A stretch of 64,000 nucleotides of DNA, from assembly GCA_905213905.1 (NCBI GenBank), contig CAJMKD010000006.1:1-64000 (forward strand), given 5' to 3'. A program made the translations under genes and the position numbers. Shown in pieces: positions 9,362 to 17,757 of the stretch. Positions within the stretch are counted from its first letter, which is position 1. Every line of letters begins with the position of its first letter. The DNA is from an uncultured Sutterella sp. (GTDB lineage Bacteria > Pseudomonadota > Gammaproteobacteria > Burkholderiales > Burkholderiaceae_F). The notes beneath the pieces were generated by a model. The model had not been told where the DNA came from. It was given only the letters and a program-made list of their open reading frames with translations, and did no database searches.

Positions 9362-10573
9362 ATGCCTGCCTTTTCCTTTTATGCCGTCTGCCCCTTCGGA
9401 CTCGAAGGGCTGCTTGCCGACGAAATCCGCGCGCTCGGCGCGGATCCTGACCTCGTGAAGCCCGGCCGCGGCGGCGTGCAGTTTGCGGGCGACACGGGCC
9501 TGGCGATGGCCGCGTGCCTGCATTCGCGCCTGACGAGCCGCATCCTGATGCGCGTCGCGCACAGTGAATACTGGGACAGCCGCGACGTCTACGATATCGC
9601 CCGCGCCACCAAATGGGAGCGCTGGTTCGGACCGGATGCAACCTTCCGCATCGACACGAGCGCCACGCGCTGCCCGCTCGAGAGCATCGATTTTGCGGCG
9701 CTGCGCGTCAAAGATGCTGTCTGCGACCGATTCCGTGAATTGGCCGGCCGCCGCCCGAACGTCGACCGCCGCACGCCGGACGTGCGCATCATGGCGCACT
9801 TTACCTATGACCGCGTGAGCCTCTTTCTCGACCTCGCCGGCGAAGCGCTCTTCAAGCGCGGCTGGCGCCTCACGCACGGCGAAGCGCCGCTCAAGGAAAA
9901 CCTCGCAGCAGGCCTTCTGATGCTCTCAGGCTGGACCCCGGCGCAGCCGCTTGTCGATCCTTTCTGCGGCTCAGGCACCATTGCCATCGAAGCCGCGCGC
10001 ATGGCTGCCAATCATGCGCCGGGCCTCGAGCGAAGCTTCGCCTTCGAGAAGCTCGAAGGCTTTGACCGCGAACTCTGGCGGGACATGCGCGAAGATGCGC
10101 GCGCCGCTGTCAACAACCACGTTCCGCTTCTCATCCGCGCGAGCGACATTTCCTCGATCGTTGTTGAGAAAGCACTTGAAAACGCTCAACGCGCCGGTCT
10201 TTCCAACTTCATCGCCGACGGGCGCCTCGTCTTCGAGCAGGGCGATGCGCGCGAAGTTCTCCCGCCCGCGCTTCCCGAAGGCCGCGCACCGGGGCTTGTC
10301 ATTGCCAATCCGCCCTACGGCGAACAGTCGAACCCGAAGAGCGCTTCAATTCAGTCGATGATGGGCCACGTCGCCGCCAACCTCAAGCAGCACTATGCCG
10401 GCTGGTGCGCCTGGATGCTTTCGTCGGACAGAACCCTGCCCGCACAGATGCACCTCAAGCCTTCCCGCAAGGTTGTGCTCTTCAACGGCCCGCTCGAGTG
10501 CCGCTTCTTCCGCTTCGACATGGTCGCGGGCAGCAACCGCCGGGAAAAGCCGGCGCCCGAGGCCGCCAAGTAG
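9362..10573 (+). CDS. rlmL: THUMP-domain 23S rRNA guanine-N2 methyltransferase, RlmL type
   Basis: This 403-residue protein has an N-terminal ferredoxin-like/THUMP half (AVCPFGLEGLLADEIRALG) and a class I SAM-dependent methyltransferase half. VDPFCGSGTIAIEAA is the SAM-binding loop and IANPPYGE is the N-methylation active-site motif. It corresponds to the N-terminal m2G2445 enzyme of E. coli RlmKL and lacks the fused RlmK half, as is usual in betaproteobacteria. Three copies of GGCGCGCC lie in the 104-bp gap after proA. Confidence 0.9.
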   Translation: MPAFSFYAVCPFGLEGLLADEIRALGADPDLVKPGRGGVQFAGDTGLAMAACLHSRLTSRILMRVAHSEYWDSRDVYDIARATKWERWFGPDATFRIDTSATRCPLESIDFAALRVKDAVCDRFRELAGRRPNVDRRTPDVRIMAHFTYDRVSLFLDLAGEALFKRGWRLTHGEAPLKENLAAGLLMLSGWTPAQPLVDPFCGSGTIAIEAARMAANHAPGLERSFAFEKLEGFDRELWRDMREDARAAVNNHVPLLIRASDISSIVVEKALENAQRAGLSNFIADGRLVFEQGDAREVLPPALPEGRAPGLVIANPPYGEQSNPKSASIQSMMGHVAANLKQHYAGWCAWMLSSDRTLPAQMHLKPSRKVVLFNGPLECRFFRFDMVAGSNRREKPAPEAAK

Positions 10574-10663
10574 CGCAGCCAGCGCTGCGCCCGTGGCGTT
10601 GCCTGCCGCTGCGGCAGCACGCAAAAATGCCCGCTCAAAAGCGCTGCAGCCATCCGCTGAAGC

Positions 10664-10681
10664 GCCCGAAGCGGGCTTTTT
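10664..10681 (+). terminator. Intrinsic terminator after rlmL
   Basis: GCCCG-AAG-CGGGC followed by five T. A perfect 20-bp palindrome, CCGGAAGGGCGCCCTTCCGG, follows at about 10690-10709 and lies at the 3' end of the convergent dehydrogenase gene. Confidence 0.75.
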
Positions 10682-10716
10682 CTAGGGGCGCCGGAAGGGC
10701 GCCCTTCCGGACGAAC

Positions 10717-11832
10717 TTATTCGGCGCCGCCCGTCGCCTCGAGATAGGCGCGGCCAGCGGCGTCAGCAGCCAGAATCGCGGCCTTGAACTTCGCCTTCGT
10801 CATTTCATAAGGCACGCACGTCCATTCGCGCATCGACGTCGCGCGATCGACGATGCGGTCGATCTCGCTCTCGTCGTTCACGTCAATGTCTGCGAGCGTA
10901 ATCGGCAGGCGGATTGAGCGGTTGAACGCAACGAAGCGCTTCAGATCGTCTTCCCGCCCGTCGGCGGCAAGCAGCACCAGGTTGCCGAAGCTCACCACTT
11001 CGCCGTGCAGATGCGCGTGCATCTTCGGCAGCACCATGGATGCGTTGTAGAAGCAGTGCGCGAGCGACGAGTTGTAGTAGTAGCTCGAGGCTGTCGTGAC
11101 GAGGTTTGAAACGATGCCCGTCGAGATGATGATGTCAAGCACGACTTCCGTGAAGGCCTCCGAGAGGCGATTCGCGCGGAAATCCGCGAGCGCGGTCTTT
11201 CCGTAGGCCATGAGCGGGGCTTCGCAGATGAGGCCGAGCTGCACGCCCATGAGCGGCGTGTGGCTGAGCTTCTTGCCGCGGCTCGCGAGCTGCGACTCAA
11301 TCTGCTTGCTGAGCGCGTCGCCGATGCCCGCCCAGAAAAGATCCTCGGGACTGTCGAGAATCACGCTTGTGTTGATGAAGCAGTGCGCAGGGCATCCCTT
11401 CGGGAAATAGTAGCGGTCGAGCGCGCCGTCCTCGCGGTAGATCACGGCAATGGCGGAAACCGGCGCGCAGTTGGATGCCACCGTCGGGCAGGAAAAGAAA
11501 GGCTTCCCGAGCATGTCGGCCGCGGTTTTCACGGTATCGACGGCGCGTCCGCCGCCCACGCCGAAAACCATGTCCGCCGCCTTGACGCCCGGCGCCGTCA
11601 CGATGCGGTCAACAGCCGCCATTGTTGCGTCGGAACCGTAGACAAACCAGTCGGTGATCTCAATGCCGGCCGCTTCGAGCGCCTTTCTTAGCGAAGGTCC
11701 GGCCTTTTCGAGCGCCGTCGCACCACCCACAACCGCAGCCTTCTTGCCGAAATAAGCCGCAACGCCGCCGATCTCGTCATAGGCGGTCGGGCCAATGCTG
11801 TAGTGCGGAAGTGTCACCGTATAGTTCTGCAT
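10717..11832 (-). CDS. Iron-containing alcohol dehydrogenase, glycerol dehydrogenase (GldA)-like
   Basis: The protein (371 residues) matches group III metal-dependent alcohol dehydrogenases. VFGVGGGRAVDTVKTAAD is the NAD-binding GGG loop and CPTVASNCAPVSAIAVIY matches GldA. Candidate metal ligands are the Asp in GIGDALSK and the histidines in SLAHCFYN and HAHLHGEVV. GldA oxidises glycerol to dihydroxyacetone, but related enzymes use other polyols, so the substrate is uncertain. The start is set by the ribosome-binding site AAGGAG. It stands alone, downstream of rplS on the same strand. Confidence 0.85.
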   Translation of the reverse strand: MQNYTVTLPHYSIGPTAYDEIGGVAAYFGKKAAVVGGATALEKAGPSLRKALEAAGIEITDWFVYGSDATMAAVDRIVTAPGVKAADMVFGVGGGRAVDTVKTAADMLGKPFFSCPTVASNCAPVSAIAVIYREDGALDRYYFPKGCPAHCFINTSVILDSPEDLFWAGIGDALSKQIESQLASRGKKLSHTPLMGVQLGLICEAPLMAYGKTALADFRANRLSEAFTEVVLDIIISTGIVSNLVTTASSYYYNSSLAHCFYNASMVLPKMHAHLHGEVVSFGNLVLLAADGREDDLKRFVAFNRSIRLPITLADIDVNDESEIDRIVDRATSMREWTCVPYEMTKAKFKAAILAADAAGRAYLEATGGAE

Positions 11833-12093
11833 TTTTTGCGCTTCTCCTTCAATTCTGTTCTACTGACCGTAAATCCTGACAGCTGCGCGCACCATCTTCG
11901 CGCACAGCATTCGGCGTCGGCTCAATTCGGTCTTTTTTTGGATTGTAGAAGTCCGAAGCACGCTTTCTGACGGATTGCCGGCCCGCAGCCGCATCCAAGA
12001 TCGCACGACTTCAGCAAAGCTTGCGAAAAAGCGTATCCGAGCAGGTTCTTTTCCTTATGCGATTCACCTGATGCAAGGGTCGCACTTCAAGGC
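11833..12093 (-). promoter_or_regulatory. Upstream region of the GldA-like gene
   Basis: This gap between the rplS terminator and the dehydrogenase start holds a possible -10 TACAAT (minus strand, 11942-11947) without a good -35. It also holds a clear AAGGAG ribosome-binding site just before the ATG. No coding sequence was recognised. Confidence 0.35.
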
Positions 12094-12127
12094 AAAAAAA
12101 ATCCCGCCTTCTGGAGTGAAGACGGGA
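12094..12127 (-). terminator. rplS operon terminator
   Basis: On the minus strand TCCCGTCTTC pairs with GAAGGCGGGA across a short loop and runs into eight T. This ends the rpsP-rimM-trmD-rplS transcript. Confidence 0.85.
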
Positions 12128-12211
12128 CTTTCTTCTGACAGGCCTTTGCGGCACAGAAGCGCTTCTTCTGCAGCCGGCTTCGCCGTCGGACGCTTTTGGG
12201 CAGCGAGGAAA

Positions 12212-12583
12212 TTAGGCTTCCTTGCGCACGAGGCGTTCCTTGATGCGGGCGGCCTTGCCGGAGCGTTCGCGCAGGTAGTAAAGCTTGGCGCGGCGGACGT
12301 CGCCGTGACGCTTCACAACGATGCTTTCGATCGTCGGGGCATAGAGCTGGAACGTACGTTCGACGCCTTCGCCCGAGGAGATCTTGCGAACGATGAACGA
12401 GGAGTTGAGACCGCGGTTGCGGCGGGCAATCACGACGCCTTCAAAAGCCTGAAGACGCTTGCGCGAACCTTCGATGACGTTCACGTTGACGACGACGGTG
12501 TCGCCGGCGCGGAAGTCGGGGATGGTCTTGCCGGCGGAAACGCGGGCGATTTCTTCCTGTTCGAGAATCTGGATCAGATTCAT
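12212..12583 (-). CDS. rplS: 50S ribosomal protein L19
   Basis: L19 (123 residues) sits at the interface of the ribosomal subunits. The sequence MNLIQILEQEEIAR and the FEGVVIARRNRGLNSSFIVRK core are diagnostic. The ATG at 12583 is chosen because GGAG lies seven bases upstream and it gives the standard N-terminus; the frame stays open further upstream. It is the last gene of the rpsP-rimM-trmD-rplS operon. Confidence 0.97.
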   Translation of the reverse strand: MNLIQILEQEEIARVSAGKTIPDFRAGDTVVVNVNVIEGSRKRLQAFEGVVIARRNRGLNSSFIVRKISSGEGVERTFQLYAPTIESIVVKRHGDVRRAKLYYLRERSGKAARIKERLVRKEA

Positions 12584-12743
12584 TTTTTTCTCCGTTGCCA
12601 TCGTCATGCGGCCCATGTCGGGCTGCGCCGGCTTTTTGCGCCGCCGCAGCGAGGGACTTGCGACACAGCCGATTCGGACAAAGATCCGTTCGGGCGCGCT
12701 CGCCTGACAAGTCCGCCGCCGAGAGGATGGTGTTGATTGAAAT

Positions 12744-12776
12744 GGCCGCCCAAATGCCATATGCGGCCGGGCGGCC
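12744..12776 (-). promoter_or_regulatory. Hairpin between trmD and rplS
   Basis: GGCCGCCC (12744-12751) is a perfect complement of GGGCGGCC (12769-12776). It forms an 8-bp GC stem with a 17-nt loop in the unusually long (about 200 nt) trmD-rplS spacer. There is no strong T tract, so it may act in mRNA processing or stability rather than termination. Confidence 0.5.
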
Positions 12777-12785
12777 GACGAAAAC

Positions 12786-13532
12786 TTATTCCTCCTGCCA
12801 GCCGAGCGAGCGCAGATACTTCTTGTCTGCGCGGTCGAGCAAGCCGGAAGAATTCGCGATTTTAATCAAGTCGGGGCGCGTGCGCAAGGTAAGCGCCAGA
12901 CTTTCTTTTCTCGTCCAGTCGAGAATGTTGGCGTGATGTCCGGAAAGAAGCACTGGCGGGACGGGCATGCCGCGCCAAACTTCCGGACGCGTGTAGTGCG
13001 GCGCATCCAGGAGCCCCGTCGCGAAGCTCTCGTCAGAGGCCGACAAATCCTTGATGGCCCCGGGGAGCTGGCGCACGACAGCATCGATGAGCGCACAGGC
13101 AGGGAGCTCGCCGCCCGAGAGCACGAAGTCCCCGAGGCTCACCACCTCGTCGACATAGGTCGAAAGAAACCGCTCGTCAATCCCTTCGTAGCGGCCGCAG
13201 ATCAGAACCACATCCTCGCCCTCGGCAACGAATCGGCGCACGCGCTCGTCGGTGAGGCGGGTGCCGTTCGGCGCAAAGCTCACCACGGGGCCGCGGTTGC
13301 CGCTCGCGCGAATGAAGTCGACGGTCTGCGCGAGCGGCTCGGACATCATCACCATGCCGGGACCGCCCCCGAAGGGACGGTCGTCGATCGTGCGGTGCGC
13401 ATCGTGCGTGGTGTCGCGCGGGTTCCAGAGCCGCAGCGACCAGAGGCCCCGGCTCCGGGCGCGCGCCGTAATGCCGCAGTCGCTTACTGCAGAAAAGATT
13501 TCCGGGAAAAGCGTGACGACGTCAAATCTCAT
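12786..13532 (-). CDS. trmD: tRNA (guanine-37-N1)-methyltransferase TrmD
   Basis: TrmD (248 residues) methylates G37 of tRNAs next to the anticodon and so prevents frameshifting. The SPOUT-fold landmarks are MRFDVVTLFPEIF, DDRPFGGGPGMVM, CGRYEGIDER, LGDFVLSGGELPAC and the C-terminal GMPVPPVLLSGHHANI. It lies between rimM (30 bp upstream) and rplS (200 bp downstream). Confidence 0.98.
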   Translation of the reverse strand: MRFDVVTLFPEIFSAVSDCGITARARSRGLWSLRLWNPRDTTHDAHRTIDDRPFGGGPGMVMMSEPLAQTVDFIRASGNRGPVVSFAPNGTRLTDERVRRFVAEGEDVVLICGRYEGIDERFLSTYVDEVVSLGDFVLSGGELPACALIDAVVRQLPGAIKDLSASDESFATGLLDAPHYTRPEVWRGMPVPPVLLSGHHANILDWTRKESLALTLRTRPDLIKIANSSGLLDRADKKYLRSLGWQEE

Positions 13533-13561
13533 GGCAGGAAGCTCATCGTTTCAAAACGGGA

Positions 13562-14080
13562 TCAGCGCCACTCCGGCGCCCAGTCGACTTCAACGCGCTT
13601 GGCTTCGACATCGATGCTGCGCACGTAGACGTCCTTCACGTTGGGCACCATGAAGCGCTTGGCCTTGCCGTCCTGCCCCTCATACTCAACGATGAGCAGA
13701 TCCTGCGCGCCATTGGTGCCGATGTCGACGAGGCGGCCGAGCTCGACGCCTTCGAGATTGAAGACGGCGCAGCCCACCAGATCGATCGCCCAGACGGCAT
13801 CTTCGCCCGCATCCGGGAAATCCGCACGGGCGACAGCCACGCGCACGCGCAGCTGATCGGCGGCTTCCTTCGTGTCGCACCCGTCCCACTTGGCAATGAA
13901 GCCCGTGCCGTGGCGGCGCAGCCCCTTGACGACGACCGGCGTGCGGCGCCCGAGCTGATCAATGAGCGTCCAGTCACGAACCTTTTCGAGCACTTCGCCC
14001 GACTCGAAGGGCACGATGCGCACCCAGCCGCGGAAACCGTAGGCGCCGGCGCTGCGGCCAAGTTCGATGAGATCGTCCAT
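13562..14080 (-). CDS. rimM: Ribosome maturation factor RimM
   Basis: RimM (172 residues from the chosen start) assists 30S assembly, binding S19 near the 16S 3' domain. The N-terminal beta-barrel begins LIELGRSAGAYGFRGWVRI and the PRC-barrel half contains WAIDLVGCAVFNLEG. An in-frame ATG lies nine codons upstream at 14107. The start at 14080 has GGAA about ten bases upstream and gives the usual N-terminus. The gene follows a large RNA fold (14113-14227). Confidence 0.95.
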   Translation of the reverse strand: MDDLIELGRSAGAYGFRGWVRIVPFESGEVLEKVRDWTLIDQLGRRTPVVVKGLRRHGTGFIAKWDGCDTKEAADQLRVRVAVARADFPDAGEDAVWAIDLVGCAVFNLEGVELGRLVDIGTNGAQDLLIVEYEGQDGKAKRFMVPNVKDVYVRSIDVEAKRVEVDWAPEWR

Positions 14081-14112
14081 GATTGAAATTCCGAAAACAG
14101 CAGACAAAAGAA

Positions 14113-14227
14113 AACCCCGCAGTCTCAGGCGTAGATACCGGACTCATGCGGCCAGGAACGGATCCGATGTGCTAGACACGAGAGGCACGACCGTTCAGCC
14201 GAGTCCGCACTTGAGAGGCGCGGGGTT
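14113..14227 (-). promoter_or_regulatory. Large nested RNA fold (attenuator-like) between rpsP and rimM
   Basis: On the minus strand the 170-nt spacer folds into one long multi-step stem. AACCCCGC/GCGGGGTT closes 14113-14227, TCTCA/TGAGA is next, then CGGACTC/GAGTCCG (14139-14145 with 14201-14207), GGC/GCC, GAACGG/CCGTTC (14156-14161 with 14191-14196) and GTGC/GCAC. The closing helix runs straight into TTTTCTTTTG, as in an intrinsic terminator. It starts about 50 nt after the rpsP stop and ends about 33 nt before rimM, so it could reduce rimM-trmD-rplS expression relative to rpsP. No known RNA family was recognised. Confidence 0.6.
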
Positions 14228-14277
14228 GCTTGAGCTCTGCGTCCATGGCGAAGGACGCAGGCGCTTACGTGCCAAAA

Positions 14278-14550
14278 TTATTCGGCAGCAGCTTCAGCGG
14301 CGGGCTGGGCGGCGTTGTATTCCTTCACGAGACGGGCAACCGTATCGGAGAGCTGGGCGCCGTTGCCCTGCCAGAAGGCGAGGCGTTCGGTGTTGATCGA
14401 AAGGCGGACGGCCTGGCCGGCAGCCATCGGGTTGTAGTAGCCGACGCGTTCGATGAAGCGGCCGTCACGGCGGCAGCGCGAATCGCAAACGTTGATGGAG
14501 TAGAAGGGACGCTTCTTCGAGCCGCCGCGGGCGAGACGAACGATGACCAT
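14278..14550 (-). CDS. rpsP: 30S ribosomal protein S16
   Basis: S16 (90 residues) is an early-binding 30S assembly protein. MVIVRLARGGSKKRPFY and GRFIERVGYYNP are diagnostic. The tail AAQPAAEAAAE is alanine/glutamate-rich. It is the promoter-proximal gene of the operon. Upstream AGAGG gives the ribosome-binding site. Confidence 0.98.
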   Translation of the reverse strand: MVIVRLARGGSKKRPFYSINVCDSRCRRDGRFIERVGYYNPMAAGQAVRLSINTERLAFWQGNGAQLSDTVARLVKEYNAAQPAAEAAAE

Positions 14551-14729
14551 GAGTTTACCTCTTTAACTTTGGTGCTTTATTGAAGGAAGCCCGACGCAAA
14601 ACGCCTCGGGCGGAAATTCAAAATTGCTGCGGGCGCACTCTTTGCAGGAGGCGCCCGCGAAGCTGCGATTTTAATCGAGCGGACTCGGCGCTTGCAAGCC
14701 TGCGAAGCGCCTTTTTTCGAATAGATCCG

Positions 14730-15665
14730 TTATTTGCCGAGCGCAGCCTGGAGTTCGCGGCAGGCTTCAGCGCCGTCGGCCACAAGTCCGTAATCGGCGA
14801 TTTCGAAAATCGGCGCTTCCGGATCCTTGTTGACAGCCACGATCACCTTGGCGTCCTTGATGCCGGCGGTGTGCTGAATGGCGCCCGAAATGCCGATGCC
14901 GAAATAGAGCTCCGGCGCAATCATTTTGCCCGTCTGGCCGATCTGCCAGTCGTTCGGGCAAAGCCCCATGTCGACAGCAGTGCGGGTGGCCCCGACGGCC
15001 GCGCCGATCGAATCGGCGAAGTCCTCCATGGCCTTGAAGCCCGCTTCGTCGATCAAGCCGCGTCCGCCCGCGACGACAACGCGCGCCGATACGAGTTCGG
15101 GACGATCGGATTGGGTTTCGGCAAACTTCACGAAGCGCGAATCGTCGTACTGCGATTCGGCGATCACTTCTTCGACAACGGCGTCGTTGCTGCCTGAAGC
15201 CGCGGGCTCGAATGCCGTGGCGCGCACTGTCCCGACGACGGTTTCCTCAGCAACTTCTACGGTCGCCATGAGCGAGCCCGCGTAAATGCCGCGAACGAAA
15301 GTCTTGGGGCCCTTGACAGCCAAAACGTCCGAAACGGGCGAGCAGTCAAGCAGCGCTGCGGTGCGGGGCATGGCGGCCTTTCCGAGAGAGCCGGCCACAA
15401 AGAAAATGTGCGAATAGCCCTTGCCTTCGCGGGCGACGAGCGCCGCGAGCGCTTCGGGGCATTCCTGCGCGAGCTGCGGACTCTGCGCGTAAATGACGGT
15501 GCGCACGCCTTCGAGCTTCGCGGCCTCTTCGGCCACGGCGCTGCAGGCGTTGCCGGCGACAAGCACGTCGACCGTGTCGGCCATCTGACGCAGAGCCGTC
15601 AGCGCCTGCGCCGTAGCAGGCTTGAGCGTCACGTTGTCGTGATCTGCAACCAAAAGTGCGGGCAT
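14730..15665 (-). CDS. etfA: Electron transfer flavoprotein subunit alpha
   Basis: ETF-alpha (311 residues) carries the FAD of the ETF heterodimer, which takes electrons from acyl-CoA and related dehydrogenases. The C-terminal FAD signature is clear: LYFGIGISGAIQHTAG, then NKDPEAPIFEIADYGLVAD. The N-terminus is the Rossmann-like ALLVADHDN domain. It lies 18 bp downstream of etfB. No ETF dehydrogenase gene is nearby. Confidence 0.97.
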   Translation of the reverse strand: MPALLVADHDNVTLKPATAQALTALRQMADTVDVLVAGNACSAVAEEAAKLEGVRTVIYAQSPQLAQECPEALAALVAREGKGYSHIFFVAGSLGKAAMPRTAALLDCSPVSDVLAVKGPKTFVRGIYAGSLMATVEVAEETVVGTVRATAFEPAASGSNDAVVEEVIAESQYDDSRFVKFAETQSDRPELVSARVVVAGGRGLIDEAGFKAMEDFADSIGAAVGATRTAVDMGLCPNDWQIGQTGKMIAPELYFGIGISGAIQHTAGIKDAKVIVAVNKDPEAPIFEIADYGLVADGAEACRELQAALGK

Positions 15666-15683
15666 TTCTTACTGACTCCTTCT

Positions 15684-16433
15684 TCAGATGACGCGGGCTT
15701 CGTTCTTGAGCTTGTCGACGAGTTCCGCAACGCTCGAAACCATGACGCCGGCCTTGCGGGCAGGCGGCAGCTCCACGCGCAGCGTTTTGATGCGCGGGGT
15801 CGTGTCAACGCCGAGCGCGGCGAGCTCGATCGTCTCGACGGGCTTCTTGCGGGCCTTGGCCATCGAGGGGAGCGTCACGTAGCGCGGCTCGGCGAGGCGA
15901 AGATCAGCCGTGATGACTGCGGGGGACGCGAGCGAGACGGTCTGCGTGCCGCCGTCGGTTTCGCGCGTGACGAGGTAGCGGCCGTCGACGACGTCGATTT
16001 CGCTCGCAAAAGCGCCGAGCGGACGCGAGATGAGCGCCGAGAGCATCTGCCCCACCTGATTGGCGTCGTCGTCGATCGCCTGCTTGCCGAGCAGAACGAG
16101 ATCCGGCTTTTCGCGCTCGACGATCTTTTGGAGGACCTTCGCGACGGCGAGCGGCTCGAGCATCTCGTCGGTGAGAACATGAATCGAGCGGTCGGCGCCG
16201 ATCGCCATGGCGACGCGCAGCGTGTCGACGCACTTCTGCGCGCCGATCGACACGGCGACGACTTCGTCGGCCTTGCCGGCTTCCTTCAGTTGAACGGCCT
16301 CTTCGACAGCGATTTCGTCAAAGGGATTGATCGCCATCTTGGCGAGCTTCGTATCGACCCCGGAGTTGTCGGGCAGCGGCCGGACCTTGAACTTGGCGTC
16401 AACGACGCGCTTCACAGCTACTAAGATCTTCAC
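15684..16433 (-). CDS. etfB: Electron transfer flavoprotein subunit beta
   Basis: ETF-beta (249 residues) binds AMP and pairs with EtfA. VKILVAVKRVVDAK and NPFDEIAVEEAVQLKE are family signatures. The GTG at 16433 is chosen over the more upstream ATG at 16478. It gives the standard 249-residue length, and GGAA precedes it at proper spacing. The upstream extension would cover a terminator-like hairpin in the leader. The leader is unusually structured (separate entry). Confidence 0.95.
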   Translation of the reverse strand: MKILVAVKRVVDAKFKVRPLPDNSGVDTKLAKMAINPFDEIAVEEAVQLKEAGKADEVVAVSIGAQKCVDTLRVAMAIGADRSIHVLTDEMLEPLAVAKVLQKIVEREKPDLVLLGKQAIDDDANQVGQMLSALISRPLGAFASEIDVVDGRYLVTRETDGGTQTVSLASPAVITADLRLAEPRYVTLPSMAKARKKPVETIELAALGVDTTPRIKTLRVELPPARKAGVMVSSVAELVDKLKNEARVI

Positions 16434-16458
16434 AGCGGTTCCAAGCGATAAGAGAAAA

Positions 16459-16576
16459 GAAGAGCCGCCGCACGGCACGACACATCCTGCGAGGATTGCC
16501 TCGGCGGCACTCTTCTGAAAACAAAAAACGACTTCGACGGACGCGGCGTCCGACGAAGCTCGGTGCCGCCATTATA
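16459..16576 (-). promoter_or_regulatory. etfBA promoter and leader with two terminator-like hairpins and an alternative pairing
   Basis: The -10 box TATAAT is at 16571-16576 (minus strand); the -35 is poor. Directly downstream, CTTCG-T-CGGACG-CCG-CGTCCG-T-CGAAG (16532-16558) is followed by T6. A second stem joins GAAGAGTGCCGCC (16503-16515) to GGCGGCTCTTC (16459-16469) and is followed by TTTTCTC, then the etfB ribosome-binding site. GTGCCGCC in the second stem can instead pair perfectly with GGCGGCAC at 16563-16570, next to the -10. Whether that last segment is transcribed depends on the true start site. Confidence 0.5.
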
Positions 16577-16800
16577 GCGGGGCAAGTGTGCGGAAAAAGC
16601 ACCTCAAAATCGTTGTTTTCTTAGGTTTTTCTTAAACTTGCACGATCAAATGCCGTAGACGACCTTCGTTTATCTCAAGCAATTTTGTCGAGATGAGATC
16701 ACCATAAACGAGATTAATTCTTGTTTACAAGCTATTTTCAGCTCAATGGCACCCCGTCTTTCCTCGAAGATCTATCTTGTAGAGCTGGCAAATGATTTCT
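16577..16800 (-). other. AT-rich gap between the Crp/Fnr-type gene and the etfB promoter
   Basis: This is noticeably AT-richer than etfBA. It contains the 12-bp palindrome CTTGTTTACAAG (16720-16731). No coding sequence or clear terminator for the upstream regulator gene was recognised. Confidence 0.3.
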
Positions 16801-17745
16801 CTAAGCATCAGTTCGCTGAGCTTCTGACTTTGCAAAAGCAACAGGCGCATCAGAACCGTGCAGCTGTTCCAGCAGCAGCGTCAAGCTCGATGGGTAGCGG
16901 AACAAATTATCTCCCTCCTCCAGGGAACGCATCCAACGATACGTTTCCTCGAGAAGAGACGGTGAAACGATTACAGATTCTCGTTCACGCCGCCATAGCC
17001 CGCTTTCCCGCCAGTCATGAAGAATCCGATCAACCCAATTTAGGCTAGTGTTGACGATTTGGCTTTCGACCTGAATCGTCGTCGGCACTGGCATGCGAAT
17101 CCAGACGAGTCCCGATTCGTCCTTAAGCAACTCTCCAAAATTGACTGCCCACGTCGTCAAAAAAGCCTTCAGCCGGTCACGCGCATCCAAAAGCGACAAA
17201 CATGCAAATGAAAGCCGATCCGATAGCGCACAGCATTCAAACTGCACAGCGCATGTTTTCATTAGCTGCGGTTGAGCTTCCAAAACGCTTAAAAGCAAGC
17301 TTCGAGAACACACGCACAGTTCGGAATCCGTAATAGCGAAATACCGTCCGATGGCATGACGACCGGAAAAGAAATTGAGATTTCCAGCTGCTATGCGCTT
17401 GGGCGTTGCCAGCCCGATTGCTTGTCCGTCTAGATTGCCCATGCTTCTTGCTGTTACGCCCCGTATGACAATCATGAGCGCATCAATTTTTTGATTATTT
17501 TCAAAAAGAAGATCACCCGATCGGAATTTTCGCCGTTCGCCTAAACGAAGAACTAACGCAAGAAGATCTGGATCAAGCTGATGCGTGATCCAAGGCATAA
17601 TCGGCACTGGCGTACGCGTTATAGCGAGGTCCACCGATGCGGCAAATCGATCCATGAGCATCGCCGACCATAATTTCGACAGCTTTGCCAACGAAGACTC
17701 CGAAGAAAACGATGCGAAGCCTGGCAATAAGCTTCGGCTTCGCAT
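16801..17745 (-). CDS. Crp/Fnr-family-like transcriptional regulator
   Basis: The protein (up to 314 residues) has a cyclic-nucleotide-binding-like beta roll (about residues 55-165, LGERRKFRSGDLLFENNQKIDALMIV shows its start) and a C-terminal helix-turn-helix around VESQIVNTSLNWVDRILHDW. The canonical cAMP-contacting RxxxxGE pattern is not evident, and no Fnr-type N-terminal cysteine cluster is seen, so the ligand is unknown. The gene follows the flavoprotein stop by 12 bp and is probably cotranscribed with it. The start is uncertain: 17745 has no good ribosome-binding site, and an ATG at 17655 is possible. GC content is lower than in neighbouring core genes. Confidence 0.72.
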   Translation of the reverse strand: MRSRSLLPGFASFSSESSLAKLSKLWSAMLMDRFAASVDLAITRTPVPIMPWITHQLDPDLLALVLRLGERRKFRSGDLLFENNQKIDALMIVIRGVTARSMGNLDGQAIGLATPKRIAAGNLNFFSGRHAIGRYFAITDSELCVCSRSLLLSVLEAQPQLMKTCAVQFECCALSDRLSFACLSLLDARDRLKAFLTTWAVNFGELLKDESGLVWIRMPVPTTIQVESQIVNTSLNWVDRILHDWRESGLWRRERESVIVSPSLLEETYRWMRSLEEGDNLFRYPSSLTLLLEQLHGSDAPVAFAKSEAQRTDA

Positions 17746-17757
17746 CCGCTTTAATTG

